The translations under genes were made by a program, and so were the position numbers. A stretch of 64,000 bases of DNA from Methylobacterium soli (lineage in GTDB: Bacteria > Pseudomonadota > Alphaproteobacteria > Rhizobiales > Beijerinckiaceae), in assembly GCF_008806385.1 (NCBI RefSeq), contig NZ_VZZK01000008.1, positions 124,001-188,000 on the forward strand, written 5' to 3'. The notes below the pieces were generated by a model. It had not been told where the DNA came from, did not search any database, and saw only the letters and a list, made by a program, of their open reading frames with translations. Every line of letters begins with the position of its first letter. Positions within the stretch are counted from its first letter, which is position 1. This document shows, piece after piece, positions 17,006 to 25,650 of this stretch.

Positions 17006-17758
17006 TCACCCGCCGGCGAGGGCCGCCCCCGACAGGATCAGGGCGAGCGCGGCTTCCGCATCCGGCACCTGCGGCACGGCGGGCTTCTCGGGCCGCGCGA
17101 CCATCACGACCCTCAGGCCGAGGCGGCGCGCGGCCAGGATCTTACCGTAGGTGGCAGCCCCCCCGGAATTCTTGCTGACCACGATCTCGATGCCGGCGCT
17201 CCCCAGGAACGCCGCCTCGGTGGCTGCGTCGAAGGGCCCGCGCGCCTGCAGCAGCGTGAGGCGCGGCACCGGCAGCATCGCGCCGACGGGCTCGATCGTG
17301 CGCACCACGTAATCGTGCTGGGGCGCGGCCGCGAAGGCCGCGAGCTCCTGCCGGCCGATCGTCAGGAAGACTCGGCGGGGCGCGGGCCCGAGCGCGGCCA
17401 CCGCCTCCGCCATGCCGGCGACCTCCGTCCAGGCATCCTCCGGCTGGCGCGTCCAGGCCGGGCGGCGCAAGGCGAGGATCGGCACGCCGGCTTGCGCGGC
17501 CGCGAGCGCGGCGTTGCGGGACATCCGGGCCGCGAAGGGATGGGTCGCGTCGACGAGGAGGCCGATGCCCTCGCGGGCGAGGTGGCGGGCCAGGCCCTCC
17601 GGCCCGCCGAAGCCGCCGGTCCGCGTCGGGACGGGCTCGGGCTTCGGCGACGCGGTGCGGCCGGCGAGCGAGAGGGTGACGTCGCGGCCGGGCGTGCCGG
17701 CGAGGCCCCGTGCCAGGGTGCTCGCCTCGCCGGTGCCGCCGAGGATGAGGATGCGCAT
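17006..17758 (-). CDS. cobK: precorrin-6A reductase CobK
   Basis: A protein of 250 residues of the CobK/CbiJ family. ILILGGTGEAS at the N-terminus binds NADPH, and LLVDATHPFAARMSRNA and VVSKNSGGAATYGKI are family signatures. It reduces precorrin-6A to precorrin-6B. The ATG at 17758 is preferred over a GTG at 17773 because it gives the usual family start and has AAGG six to seven bases upstream. That ATG overlaps by two bases the ATG of divergent cobL, so no intergenic space exists between the two genes. It is the only gene of the ring-building set on the minus strand. Confidence 0.95.
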   Translation of the reverse strand: MRILILGGTGEASTLARGLAGTPGRDVTLSLAGRTASPKPEPVPTRTGGFGGPEGLARHLAREGIGLLVDATHPFAARMSRNAALAAAQAGVPILALRRPAWTRQPEDAWTEVAGMAEAVAALGPAPRRVFLTIGRQELAAFAAAPQHDYVVRTIEPVGAMLPVPRLTLLQARGPFDAATEAAFLGSAGIEIVVSKNSGGAATYGKILAARRLGLRVVMVARPEKPAVPQVPDAEAALALILSGAALAGG

Positions 17759-19007
17759 GGCCGCCTTGTCCACGAGGGCTGAGCCCGTGTCGAGCCGGGA
17801 CGCGGCGCCTTGGCTCTCCGTCGTCGGGATCGGCGAGGACGGCCGGGCGGGCCTCGCGCCCGCCGCCGCCGCCGCGCTCGCGGGCGCCCGGATCGTCTAT
17901 GGCGGGCGCCGCCACCTCGCGCTGGCCGGCCCGCTGGACGCCGAGACCCGCCCCTGGCCGAGCCCGATCACGCAGGCCTATCCGGAGATCCTGGCGCTGC
18001 GGGGCCGGCCGACCTGCATCCTGGCCACCGGCGACCCGTTCCATTACGGCATCGGGGCCGAGATCGCCCGCCTCGTGCCGGCGGCCGAGATCCGGGCCTT
18101 TCCCCAGCCCTCCGCCTTCAGCCTCGCCTGCGCCCGCCTCGGCTGGCCGCTCGCCGAATGCGCCTGCCTCACGCTCCACGGCCGGGCCCTGGCCCGCATC
18201 GTTCCCCATCTCCAGCCGGGCGCGCGCCTCCTCGTCCTGTCCTGGGACGAGACCACCCCGGCCGCCATCGCGGCCCTGATGCGCGAGCGGGGCTTCGGCG
18301 CCTCGACCCTGACGGTGCTGGAGGCGATGGGCGGGCCGCGCGAGCGCCTGCGCGGCGCGGCCGCGGCGGGCTTCGACCTCGCGGGCATCGACCCGCTCAA
18401 CACCCTGGCGATCACGGTGGCGGCGGAGCCCGGCGCCCGCGTGGTTCCGCTGGCGCCCGGCCTCGACGATGCGTGGTTCGCGAGCGACGGGCAGCTCACC
18501 AAGGCGGAGATCCGGGCCGTGACCCTCGCGGCCCTCGCCCCCCGCCTCGGCCAGCGCCTCTGGGACATCGGCGGCGGCGCCGGCTCGGTCTCGATCGAGT
18601 GGATGCTGCGCCACCCCGCCATGCGGGCCGTCGCCATCGAGGCCCGGCCCGAGCGGGCCGCGCGCATCCGGCGCAACGCCGAGGCGCTCGGGGTGCCGGA
18701 CCTCGCGGTGGTGGAGGGCCGGGCCCCGGCGGCGCTCGCCGGCCTGGCCCCCCCGGACGCGGTCTTCATCGGCGGCGGGATCAGCGCGCCCGGCCTCCTG
18801 CCCGCTGCCCTCGACGCCCTGCCCTCGGGCGGGCGCCTCGTGGCCAACGCCGTGACCCTGGAGGCCGAGGCCGTGCTGCTCGCCGCCTTCGCGGAGCGCG
18901 GCGGCAGCCTGCGGCGCCTCTCGGTCGCCCGCGCCGATCCGGTCGGCGGGCTGCATGGCTGGCGCCCGGCCATGCCCGTGACCCTATGGGCCTGGAGCAA
19001 GCCGTGA
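17757..19007 (+). CDS. cobL: precorrin-6Y C5,15-methyltransferase (decarboxylating) CobL
   Basis: A protein of 416 residues, the fusion of a CbiE-type methylase (first half, GIGEDGRAGLAPAAAAAL and LATGDPFHYGIG) with a CbiT-type domain (second half, WDIGGGAGSVSIEWM for S-adenosylmethionine). It methylates C5 and C15 and removes the acetate carboxyl at C12. The ATG at 17757 has GAGG six bases upstream; a GTG at 17787 would be the alternative and would leave a gap before cobK. Its stop overlaps the GTG of cobE. Confidence 0.95.
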   Translation: MAALSTRAEPVSSRDAAPWLSVVGIGEDGRAGLAPAAAAALAGARIVYGGRRHLALAGPLDAETRPWPSPITQAYPEILALRGRPTCILATGDPFHYGIGAEIARLVPAAEIRAFPQPSAFSLACARLGWPLAECACLTLHGRALARIVPHLQPGARLLVLSWDETTPAAIAALMRERGFGASTLTVLEAMGGPRERLRGAAAAGFDLAGIDPLNTLAITVAAEPGARVVPLAPGLDDAWFASDGQLTKAEIRAVTLAALAPRLGQRLWDIGGGAGSVSIEWMLRHPAMRAVAIEARPERAARIRRNAEALGVPDLAVVEGRAPAALAGLAPPDAVFIGGGISAPGLLPAALDALPSGGRLVANAVTLEAEAVLLAAFAERGGSLRRLSVARADPVGGLHGWRPAMPVTLWAWSKP

Positions 19008-19381
19008 GCGTCGTCGCGGGGATCGGCTTCCGGCGCGGCACGACGGCCGACGAGATCGTCGCGCTCCTGCGGCGGGCGCTCGAGACGGCCGCCGCCGAGG
19101 GCCTCCTCGCGCTCGCCACCGCGGCCGACCGGGCCGACGAGCCGGCCTGCCGCGCGGCGGCCCGGGCCTTCGGGCTGGTGCCGGTGGGCGTCGCGCCGGA
19201 GGCGCTGGCCGCCGTCGACGCCCGGGTCCCGACGCGCTCGGCCCGGATCGAGCGCCTGCGCGGCCTCGGCTCCCTCGCGGAGGCCGCGGCGCTTGCGGCC
19301 GCCGGCGACGGCGCCCGCCTCATCCTTCCCCGCATCGCCAGCGCGGGGGCCACCTGCGCCCTCGCGCGGCCTGCCCCATGA
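19004..19381 (+). CDS. cobE: cobalamin biosynthesis protein CobE (CbiG C-terminal type)
   Basis: A protein of 125 residues beginning [18 protein letters not shown]. It corresponds to the CobE/CbiG C-terminal domain, with GIGFRRG, a conserved TAADRADEP segment and a C-terminal region ending in CALARPAP. CobE is needed for cobalamin synthesis in Pseudomonas denitrificans; its exact step is not settled. It was chosen to start at the GTG that overlaps the cobL stop (GTGA). cobM follows 25 bases later. Confidence 0.88.
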   Translation: MSVVAGIGFRRGTTADEIVALLRRALETAAAEGLLALATAADRADEPACRAAARAFGLVPVGVAPEALAAVDARVPTRSARIERLRGLGSLAEAAALAAAGDGARLILPRIASAGATCALARPAP

Positions 19382-19406
19382 TCGTCTCCATGATCGTCGC
19401 CCGCCC

Positions 19407-20174
19407 ATGACCATCCATTTCATCGGCGCCGGCCCCGGCGCCCCCGACCTCATCACGGTGCGCGGACGCGACCGCATCGCGGCCTGCCCGGTCTGCCTCT
19501 ATGCCGGCTCCCTGGTGGCCCCCGAGATCCTGGGCTGGTGCCCGCCGGGCGCGCGCCTCATCGACACCGCGCCCCTCGACCTCGACGCGATCGTGGAGGC
19601 CTGCGCGACGGCGCATGCCCGGGGCGAAGACGTGGCGCGGCTGCATTCGGGGGACCTCTCGATCTGGAGCGCGCTCGCCGAGCAGACCCGCCGCCTCGAG
19701 GCCCTGGGCATCCCCTACACGGTGACCCCGGGGGTGCCGTCCTTCGCGGCCGCGGCGGCGCGGCTCGGGCGCGAGCTGACGGTGCCGGGCCTCGCCCAGT
19801 CGGTGGTGCTCACCCGCACCTCGGGGCGGGCCAGCGCCATGCCGGAGCGCGAGACCCTCGCGGCCTTCGCGGCGACCGGGGCGACGCTCGCGCTTCACCT
19901 CTCGATCCACGTGACGGACAAGGTCGTGGCCGAGCTGACGCCGTTCTACGGGCCGGATTGCCCGGTCGCGGTGGTGTTCCGGGCGAGCTGGCCGGACGAG
20001 CGCGTCCTCACCGGCACGCTCGCCACGATCGCGCGGGCGGTCGCGGAGTCGGGTCTGGAGCGCACCGCCCTGATCCTGGTCGGGCCCGCCCTCGCCCCGG
20101 GGGATTTTCGCGAGAGCGCGCTCTACGCAACCGATTATGATCGCCGCTTCCGCCCGACCGGCCGCCCGGCATGA
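19407..20174 (+). CDS. cobM: precorrin-4 C11-methyltransferase CobM
   Basis: A protein of 255 residues of the tetrapyrrole methylase family. [33 protein letters not shown] and [13 protein letters not shown] are signatures of CobM/CbiF. It methylates precorrin-4 at C11 to give precorrin-5, the substrate of CobF, whose gene is not in this window. The stop codon overlaps the first ATG of cobB (ATGA). Confidence 0.96.
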   Translation: MTIHFIGAGPGAPDLITVRGRDRIAACPVCLYAGSLVAPEILGWCPPGARLIDTAPLDLDAIVEACATAHARGEDVARLHSGDLSIWSALAEQTRRLEALGIPYTVTPGVPSFAAAAARLGRELTVPGLAQSVVLTRTSGRASAMPERETLAAFAATGATLALHLSIHVTDKVVAELTPFYGPDCPVAVVFRASWPDERVLTGTLATIARAVAESGLERTALILVGPALAPGDFRESALYATDYDRRFRPTGRPA

Positions 20175-20230
20175 CCGCGCCTCGCATGAGCGCGTCTGGC
20201 ATGAACGCGTCTGGCATGAACGCGCCGGGT
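20171..20230. repeat. 15-bp tandem repeat with an ATG in each unit at the cobB start
   Basis: Units at 20171, 20186, 20201 and 20216 each begin with ATG and share the form ATGANCGCG. They encode the N-terminal blocks [15 protein letters not shown] and MNAPG ahead of the conserved synthetase domain of CobB. Confidence 0.85.
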
Positions 20231-21532
20231 CTCCTCGTCGCCGCCCCCCGGTCGAGCTCGGGCAAGACCACCGTGACCCTCGCGCTGATGCGGGCCTTGC
20301 GCCGGCGCGGCCTCGCCGTGCGCGGGGCGAAATGCGGGCCCGACTACATCGACCCGGCCTTCCACCAGGCCGCCACCGGGCATCCGAGCTTCAACCTCGA
20401 CAGCTTCGCGATGCCGGACGCCCTGCTCGATGCGGTGGCGGCCCTCGCGACGGAGCGGGCCGACCTCGTCGTGGCCGAGGGCTCGATGGGGCTGTTCGAC
20501 GGGATCGTGGCGGGCGAGGGCCGCACGGGGGCCAATGCCGACATCGCGGCGCGCTACGGCTGGCCCGTCCTGCTCGTCCTCGACGTCTCGGGCGCCGCGC
20601 AATCGGCCGCCGCCGTGGCGCTCGGCTGCGCCCGCTACGATCCGCGCCTGCGCATCGCCGGCGTGGTGCTGAACAAGGTCGCGAGCGCGCGCCACCGGCG
20701 CCTCGTGGAGGCGGGGCTCGCGCGCGTCGGGATCCCGGTTCTCGGCGCCCTGATGCGGGATGCGAGCCTCGTCCTGCCCGAGCGCCATCTCGGCCTCGTG
20801 CAGGCCCGCGAGACCTCGGATCTCGACGCGCGCCTCGACCGGCTCGCCGATCTCGCGGAGGCCGGGCTCGACCTCGACGCCATCCTGGCCTGCGCGGGCG
20901 GCGCCGGTCCGCCCGGGGCGGCGGGCGCCCCGTCCCGGCCCCCGGGCCAGCGCATCGCGGTGGCCTCCGATGCGGCCTTCTCCTTCCTCTACCCGCACAT
21001 GGCGGCGGGCTGGCGCGCGGCGGGGGCCGAGATCGTGGCGTTCTCCCCCCTGGCCGACGAGGCCCCGCCGGCGGATTGCGACGCCTGCTGGCTCCCCGGC
21101 GGCTACCCGGAGCTGCATGCGGGGCGGCTCGCCGCGGCGGCGCGCTTCCTCGGGGGCCTGCGCGGCTTCGCGGCGGGCAAGCCCGTCCACGGGGAGTGCG
21201 GCGGCTACATGGTGCTAGGCGAGGGCCTGGAGGACGCGGCGGGGATCACCCACGCCATGGCGGGCCTCCTGCCGGTGGCGACCTCCTACCGGAGCCGCAA
21301 GCTCCATCTCGGCTACCGCGTCGCGACGCTGCTCGCGGACGGCGTGCTCGGGCGCGCGGGCAGCCGCTGCGTCGGCCACGAATTCCACTACGCGAGCGAG
21401 CTGACCGAGCCCCCCGTCGCCGCGAACGCGCTGGCGCAGGTGACCGACGCGGAAGGCGTGCCGCGCGGGCTCGCCGGCCACAGGCGCGGCCACGTCACGG
21501 GAAGCTTCTTTCACCTGATCGCGGGGGCTTGA
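20171..21532 (+). CDS. cobB: hydrogenobyrinic acid a,c-diamide synthase CobB
   Basis: A protein of up to 453 residues. The synthetase domain has [29 protein letters not shown] and [11 protein letters not shown]; the C-terminal class I glutamine amidotransferase domain has [21 protein letters not shown] (nucleophilic cysteine) and GSFFHL. It amidates the a and c side chains of hydrogenobyrinic acid before cobalt insertion. The first 60 bases are four 15-base units, each starting with ATG, so four in-frame starts are available; the first overlaps the cobM stop. Confidence 0.96.
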   Translation: MTAPRMSASGMNASGMNAPGLLVAAPRSSSGKTTVTLALMRALRRRGLAVRGAKCGPDYIDPAFHQAATGHPSFNLDSFAMPDALLDAVAALATERADLVVAEGSMGLFDGIVAGEGRTGANADIAARYGWPVLLVLDVSGAAQSAAAVALGCARYDPRLRIAGVVLNKVASARHRRLVEAGLARVGIPVLGALMRDASLVLPERHLGLVQARETSDLDARLDRLADLAEAGLDLDAILACAGGAGPPGAAGAPSRPPGQRIAVASDAAFSFLYPHMAAGWRAAGAEIVAFSPLADEAPPADCDACWLPGGYPELHAGRLAAAARFLGGLRGFAAGKPVHGECGGYMVLGEGLEDAAGITHAMAGLLPVATSYRSRKLHLGYRVATLLADGVLGRAGSRCVGHEFHYASELTEPPVAANALAQVTDAEGVPRGLAGHRRGHVTGSFFHLIAGA

Positions 21533-21639
21533 GCGCGGGCGGTCAGCGCCCGCCCCGGCGGGCCACAGCCCGAGCGGGCCCGAGGCCGCGTTCCGGCTTC
21601 GGCACAGCTCGGGGCTCGGGCAAAGGGCACCCTTTGGAA

Positions 21640-21741
21640 AAGCTCACGCTTGGGCGAGGTTCACCCTCGGGCAAAGCTCACGCTTGGGCAAGGCTCAAGC
21701 CTCGGCGCGGCTCAAGCCTGGGCGAGGCTCAGGCCTCGGCG
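21640..21741. repeat. 17-bp tandem repeat (six units) covering the regulator stop codon
   Basis: Six exact-length 17-base units (21640, 21657, 21674, 21691, 21708, 21725) with consensus AGGCTCAAGCCTCGGCG fill most of the gap between cobB and the XRE regulator. The last unit contains the regulator's stop codon on the minus strand. Because 17 is not a multiple of three, the extra copies cannot extend the protein in one frame. Confidence 0.85.
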
Positions 21742-22151
21742 GGGCTCGCCACCGCGATGGCGGCCTGAACCGGCACCTGGCCGAGTTTGGAAGCGGTGCG
21801 CACGATCGCCAGCACGTCGCGGCGCATCTGATCGTCCTGGATCAGCGCGTAGGCGCGCAGCAGCTCGATCGCCCCATGGGCGTTGAGGAAGCCGAATACG
21901 TCCTCCTGGCCCTGGCCTCCGTTCTCGTTCTCCTCGAAGAAGGCGGAGACGGGCACCTCGAGGAGGCGGGCGATCTCGCGCAGGCGCCCGGCGCCGACGC
22001 GGTTCTGCCCCTTCTCGTATTTCTGAACCTGCTGGAAGGTCACCCCGACCGCGGTGCCGAGCGCCGTCTGGCTCATGCCGCGGGCCTTGCGCAACGCCGT
22101 GATCCGGATGCCGACGAGGCGGTCGACGTCGGTGGTCTGCTTGGGCATCAT
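21729..22151 (-). CDS. XRE-family transcriptional regulator
   Basis: A protein of 140 residues. Residues of about 15-70 form a Cro/C1-type helix-turn-helix (ALRKARGMSQTALGTAVGV and FQQVQKYEKGQNR). The C-terminal part, rich in charge and ending in VASPAEA, has no known domain. Proteins of this kind, helix-turn-helix plus a short tail, are numerous in Methylobacterium and rhizobia; some control motility or light responses, but nothing here shows its targets. The start may be the ATG at 22151 or 22148. It is convergent with cobB and preceded by a long leader. Confidence 0.85.
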   Translation of the reverse strand: MMPKQTTDVDRLVGIRITALRKARGMSQTALGTAVGVTFQQVQKYEKGQNRVGAGRLREIARLLEVPVSAFFEENENGGQGQEDVFGFLNAHGAIELLRAYALIQDDQMRRDVLAIVRTASKLGQVPVQAAIAVASPAEA

Positions 22152-22610
22152 GGTTCAGACTGGTCCCTCTGCGAGTGTGCCCCTCCCGCCACCGGACCAT
22201 TGGCGAGACGAACATGCGTTATAGAACGGCACGATCCGGGACACGAACGCGCGGCGGCACTTGACCTACCACCCTGATCCCGGCGGCATCCGGCCATTTC
22301 ACCGCGAAACCCGCGCCCGTCGATCACACCGACGTGATCGACACGAGAGGTTCGAGCGGGCCCGCGGACGGTTGCCTCAGCAACAACTTGACCACGAACG
22401 GCTTAACAAATGCAAGCCTAACGGAACTTCATCTCACTGAAATGATGGACAATAAGTGCTGAGAAGTGACCGTCCTGGCCGTCGAGATGGAAGTCTCATC
22501 CGAACGGATGCAGCATCTGTCGCGGCAATGCGCCGAGTTCCGGGACGCCGAGATCATCGCTAGGGTCCTGGTGTATTCATTCCACAACGAAACCGAACGG
22601 AGACGAACCG
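22152..22610. other. 459-base gap between the XRE regulator and the ABM monooxygenase
   Basis: Divergent leader region, less GC-rich than its surroundings in its second half. It must hold the promoters of both neighbours. I see no clear -35/-10 pair, tRNA or strong repeat. A 66-codon ORF starts with GTG at 22466 and runs into the next gene in another frame; I do not accept it as a gene. Confidence 0.5.
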
Positions 22611-22952
22611 ATGTTCATTGCCATGAACCGATTCAAGGTGGTCAAGGACGCGACCGGAGATTTTGAGCAAGTTTGGCTCGGGCGCGACAGCCACCTCGGC
22701 GAAATGGCAGGTTTTGTCGAGTTCCAGTTGCTGCGCGGGCCCGAGCACGAGGACCACGTCCTCTACGCGTCGCACACGATCTGGCGCTCGAAGGCCGATT
22801 TCGAGGCCTGGACCCGGTCCGAGCAGTTCCGCAAGGCCCATAGCCGGGTGCCGACGACGAAGCCGCTCTATCTCGGGCACCCGCAATTCGAGGGATTCGA
22901 GACGATCCAGACCGTCGCGCAGGATGAGGCGGGCTCGGCCGACGCCGCCTGA
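22611..22952 (+). CDS. antibiotic biosynthesis monooxygenase (ABM) domain protein, possible haem-degrading enzyme
   Basis: A protein of 113 residues beginning MFIAMNRFKVVKDATGDFEQ. The short ferredoxin-like ABM fold is shown by the N-terminal strand, a conserved tryptophan and phenylalanine region GFVEFQLLRGP, and HTIWRSKADFEAW. This set resembles the IsdG/HmuQ/MhuD-type haem oxygenases known from rhizobia. In that case it would open haem to release iron. A GGAG ribosome binding site lies nine to ten bases before the ATG. No haem uptake genes are beside it, so a role in other small-molecule oxidation stays possible. Confidence 0.75.
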   Translation: MFIAMNRFKVVKDATGDFEQVWLGRDSHLGEMAGFVEFQLLRGPEHEDHVLYASHTIWRSKADFEAWTRSEQFRKAHSRVPTTKPLYLGHPQFEGFETIQTVAQDEAGSADAA

Positions 22953-23445
22953 CGCGGCCCACCTTCGCGCACCTTCGCGCGCCCGAGGCCGGATGATTCG
23001 GCCCCGGGACCGGCGCCGCGCGGCGAGTCCGGAGGCCGGGCTCGCCGACGGCGCGCTTCTGCTTCGGAGCCTCGTCCCGGCGCGCGGGAGCGTCCGGGAC
23101 ACGTCGCGGCAGGCCGGCGACGCCTGTCTGTCCACAATCGTGCAAACGTTCACGATTATGTGATCGACCGCACGAACAGCATCAAGAATTCATTAACCTG
23201 TTTGCGCTGCGGAGATTTTTCTTCGCGAACCCGGCCGCGCGCCGCCCTCGCGCCGCCCGATGCGCATTTTCGGCATGTTGCGCGTGTTGCGTGAAACCAC
23301 TACTCGCGCAAACGGGCGGGACGCTCTGAATCGGTACTCCACATCGAGGTCTGAAGCTTGCGCAGACGTCTCGGAGATCCGGGACTGACGGCAGACTTGT
23401 TTCAGTTCGGGACATCATCCGGTTCATGACGGAACATAGCGCCCG
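22953..23445. other. 493-base gap upstream of the sugar transferase gene
   Basis: The first half is very GC-rich; the second half (from about 23130) is less so and holds an inverted repeat at 23136-23157 and the presumed promoter and leader of the sugar transferase gene. A 56-codon ORF starting at 22993 has no ribosome binding site and no recognisable sequence. No RNA gene was recognised. Confidence 0.5.
23136..23157. promoter_or_regulatory. inverted repeat AATCGTG-N8-CACGATT
   Basis: Two perfect seven-base arms, 23136-23142 and 23151-23157, in the leader about 290 bases before the sugar transferase gene. Spacing and length suit a dimeric repressor or activator site. The binding protein is unknown. 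Confidence 0.35.
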
Positions 23446-24951
23446 ATGTTTCACGAACGTCTTCCCGAGACTTACGAGACGCTTCCGGCCGGCGCGCCGC
23501 GCCGCCGCGACGTCTGGGCCTCGCTGCTGCCGCGCCGCAGCCGGGCCGCGTTCCGTCTCGGCATCTCCGCCAGCGTGGCGGTCGCCGACTTCCTGACGAT
23601 CTGCGGCACCGGCCTCCTGATCGAGGCCGCCTATTACTATGCCATGACGGGTCAGCTGATCCCGATGCACGAGGCGCGGAGCCTGCGCATCTCCGGCCTG
23701 ATCGCGATCGTGGTCCTCCTGACGAACCTGTTCCGGGAGGAGTACAGCATCGACAACGCGCTGGCGCTGAAGCCCCATCTGCGCCGCGCCGCGACGCTCT
23801 GGCTCGCGGCCTGGGCGGTGGTGCTGGTGCTGGGCTTCGCCACCAAGACCACCACCGACTTCTCGCGCGTCGTCGCCGTGACCCTGTTCGTGGTCGGGCT
23901 GCCGGCGATGCTCGGCATGCGGGCCGGGATGATCGCCCTGGTGCGCCGGGGCATCACGCCGGCCTCGGCCTCGGTGAGCCGGGTCCATCTCGTGGGCTAC
24001 GAGGAGGACATCGCGCGCTTCTACGCGAGCAACGATGCCGAGGCGCTCGGCCTGCGCGTCATCGGCACCAGCTACCTGCGCCGGATCGACCCGGCCGCCG
24101 ACGCCGCCACCCGCCTGGCGCAGATGTCGGAGGATCTCGACCTCGCCGTGTCGGTGGTGCGCTTCCTGCGGCCCGACGACGTCTTCATCCTCGTGCCCTG
24201 GGCCGAGACCGCCGATGTCGAGCGCTGCATCGATGCCTTCCTGCGCGTGCCGGCGGCCCTGCACCTGCGCCCCGGGACGGTGCTCGACCGCTTCCCCGAC
24301 ATGCAGATCTCCCGCGTCGGCCGTCTGTCGGGCATCAATATCGGGCGGCGTCCGCTCAATCTCGGCGAGATCCTGCTGAAGCGCGCCTTCGACCTCGTGG
24401 TGGCGCTCACGGCCCTGGTGCTCCTCGCGCCGCTGCTCGCGGCGGTCGCGGTCCTGATCAAGCTCGACAGCCCCGGGCCGGTCTTCTTCCGGCAGAAGCG
24501 CTACGGCTTCAACCAGCAGCCCTTCGGGGTCTTCAAGTTCCGCAGCATGAAGGTGGAGGAGAACGCCGCCTTCCGGCAGGCGAGCCGCCACGATTCCCGC
24601 ATCACGCGGGTCGGCGCGATGCTGCGCCGCTCGAACCTCGACGAGCTGCCCCAGCTCATCAACGTGGTGATGGGCGAGATGTCCCTCGTGGGTCCGCGCC
24701 CCCACGCCTTGGCGCATGACCGCAGCTTCGAGCGCCGCATCGCCCTCTACGCGCGCCGCCACAACGTGCGCCCCGGCATCACCGGCTGGGCGCAGGTCAA
24801 CGGCCTGCGCGGCGAGACCCTGACCGACCTCGACATGGAGCGCCGGGTCCAGCACGACCTGCACTACATCGACAATTGGTCGATCTGGTTCGACATCCGG
24901 ATCATGGTCCAGACCGTGATCTCGCCCTGCGCCTACCGGAACGCGTTCTGA
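23446..24951 (+). CDS. exopolysaccharide polyprenyl glycosylphosphotransferase (WcaJ/ExoY type)
   Basis: A protein of 501 residues. The first part has four or five membrane segments (about residues 35-170), the middle is a CoA-binding-like soluble region, and the last 200 residues are the bacterial sugar transferase domain, with KRAFDLVVALTALVLL, GPVFFRQKRYG, FKFRSMK, SNLDELPQLINV, SLVGPRPHA and RPGITGWAQVNG. It puts the first sugar phosphate on undecaprenyl phosphate at the inner membrane and so starts exopolysaccharide repeat-unit synthesis. No other polysaccharide genes adjoin it except exoD about 3 kb away. A 285-base less GC-rich leader precedes it. Confidence 0.92.
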   Translation: MFHERLPETYETLPAGAPRRRDVWASLLPRRSRAAFRLGISASVAVADFLTICGTGLLIEAAYYYAMTGQLIPMHEARSLRISGLIAIVVLLTNLFREEYSIDNALALKPHLRRAATLWLAAWAVVLVLGFATKTTTDFSRVVAVTLFVVGLPAMLGMRAGMIALVRRGITPASASVSRVHLVGYEEDIARFYASNDAEALGLRVIGTSYLRRIDPAADAATRLAQMSEDLDLAVSVVRFLRPDDVFILVPWAETADVERCIDAFLRVPAALHLRPGTVLDRFPDMQISRVGRLSGINIGRRPLNLGEILLKRAFDLVVALTALVLLAPLLAAVAVLIKLDSPGPVFFRQKRYGFNQQPFGVFKFRSMKVEENAAFRQASRHDSRITRVGAMLRRSNLDELPQLINVVMGEMSLVGPRPHALAHDRSFERRIALYARRHNVRPGITGWAQVNGLRGETLTDLDMERRVQHDLHYIDNWSIWFDIRIMVQTVISPCAYRNAF

Positions 24952-24956
24952 GGCGC

Positions 24957-24971
24957 GGCGCCTCAGGCGCC
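24957..24971. terminator. hairpin between convergent sugar transferase and zur genes
   Basis: GGCGCC (24957-24962), loop TCA, GGCGCC (24966-24971) fall at the convergent 3' ends. There is no T-run, so termination efficiency is doubtful. Confidence 0.35.
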
Positions 24972-25523
24972 CTTCCGGACGGCGGCCGCATGAGCGGCCC
25001 CCTCTTGGACAGCCCCCTCCTGCGCAACGCTCTCTTGCGCGTGCCCCTCGCGGCTGAGGCAGGCGCCGCACTCGCCTTCCACCTCGAGGATGCGGCTCGT
25101 CGGCCGGAAACCCGCCTGGGCCAGGGTGCGGCCGAGCTGGTCCTCGATCTCGGGCGAGGTGGTCTCGTCGATGCCCCCGCAGCTGCGGCAGATCAGGAAG
25201 ACGAGGCCCGCCCCCGCCCCGTGGCTGTGTCCGCAGGACACGAAGGCATTGCGGCTGGCGATGCGGTGGACGAGGCCGTGCTCGGTCAGGAAGTCGAGGG
25301 CCCGGTAGACCGAGACCGCGGCGACGCGCCGGCCATCCCCGCTCAGGCGCTCGGCGATGTCGTAGGCGCCGAGCGGCTTGCCCTCGGCCGCGACGGTGCG
25401 CAGCACGTCCCGGCGCAGGCGGGTGAATTGCAGGTCGCGCTCGCCGCAGAATCGCTCGGCGCGGGCCAGCGCCTCGTCGACGCCGCCGCAGCACCCGTCA
25501 TGGGCGGCCGCATGCTCGTGCAT
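24963..25523 (-). CDS. zur: Fur-family zinc uptake regulator (Zur-like)
   Basis: A protein of 186 residues of the Fur family: winged helix with LTRLRRDVL-type sequence (FTRLRRDVLRTVAAEGKPLGAY begins near 32), VSVYRALDFLTEHGLVHR, then metal site residues FVSCGHSHGAGAG and FLICRSCGGIDE (CxxC) and ECGAC. The N-terminus MHEHAAAHDGCCGG could also bind metal. Placement opposite the znu-type transporter, with a dyad between, supports zinc-responsive repression. The C-terminal tail carries three 15-base repeats giving AQESV, AQEGA and VQEGA. The alternative is another Fur-family metal sensor. Confidence 0.85.
   Translation of the reverse strand: MHEHAAAHDGCCGGVDEALARAERFCGERDLQFTRLRRDVLRTVAAEGKPLGAYDIAERLSGDGRRVAAVSVYRALDFLTEHGLVHRIASRNAFVSCGHSHGAGAGLVFLICRSCGGIDETTSPEIEDQLGRTLAQAGFRPTSRILEVEGECGACLSREGHAQESVAQEGAVQEGAAHAAAVRKGA
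24996..25040. repeat. 15-bp tandem repeat (three units) in the zur tail
   Basis: Units at 24996, 25011 and 25026 share the form NNNNCCCTCNTGNNC on the plus strand and encode Ala/Val-Gln-Glu-Gly/Ser-Ala/Val blocks near the C-terminus of the Zur-like protein. Confidence 0.7.
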
Positions 25524-25650
25524 TTCATCCCCCGAATGACCCGCCCGGGCGGGCGTCGCACCCCGCGCGGACCTCGCCCAGACCCCCGCGGGGCCCTCGC
25601 CCGGATTCCCGCGGGGGCCCGGAGCGCCGGCCCCGATTGAACTCGGCGGG

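Noticed and set aside
22466..22666. 66-codon plus-strand ORF starting with GTG upstream of the ABM monooxygenase gene
   Set aside because: It has no ribosome binding site, loses coding-like codon use in its second half and overlaps the start of a well-supported gene in another frame.
22993..23163. 56-codon plus-strand ORF after the ABM gene
   Set aside because: No ribosome binding site, arginine-rich translation typical of chance frames in GC-rich DNA, and no recognisable sequence.
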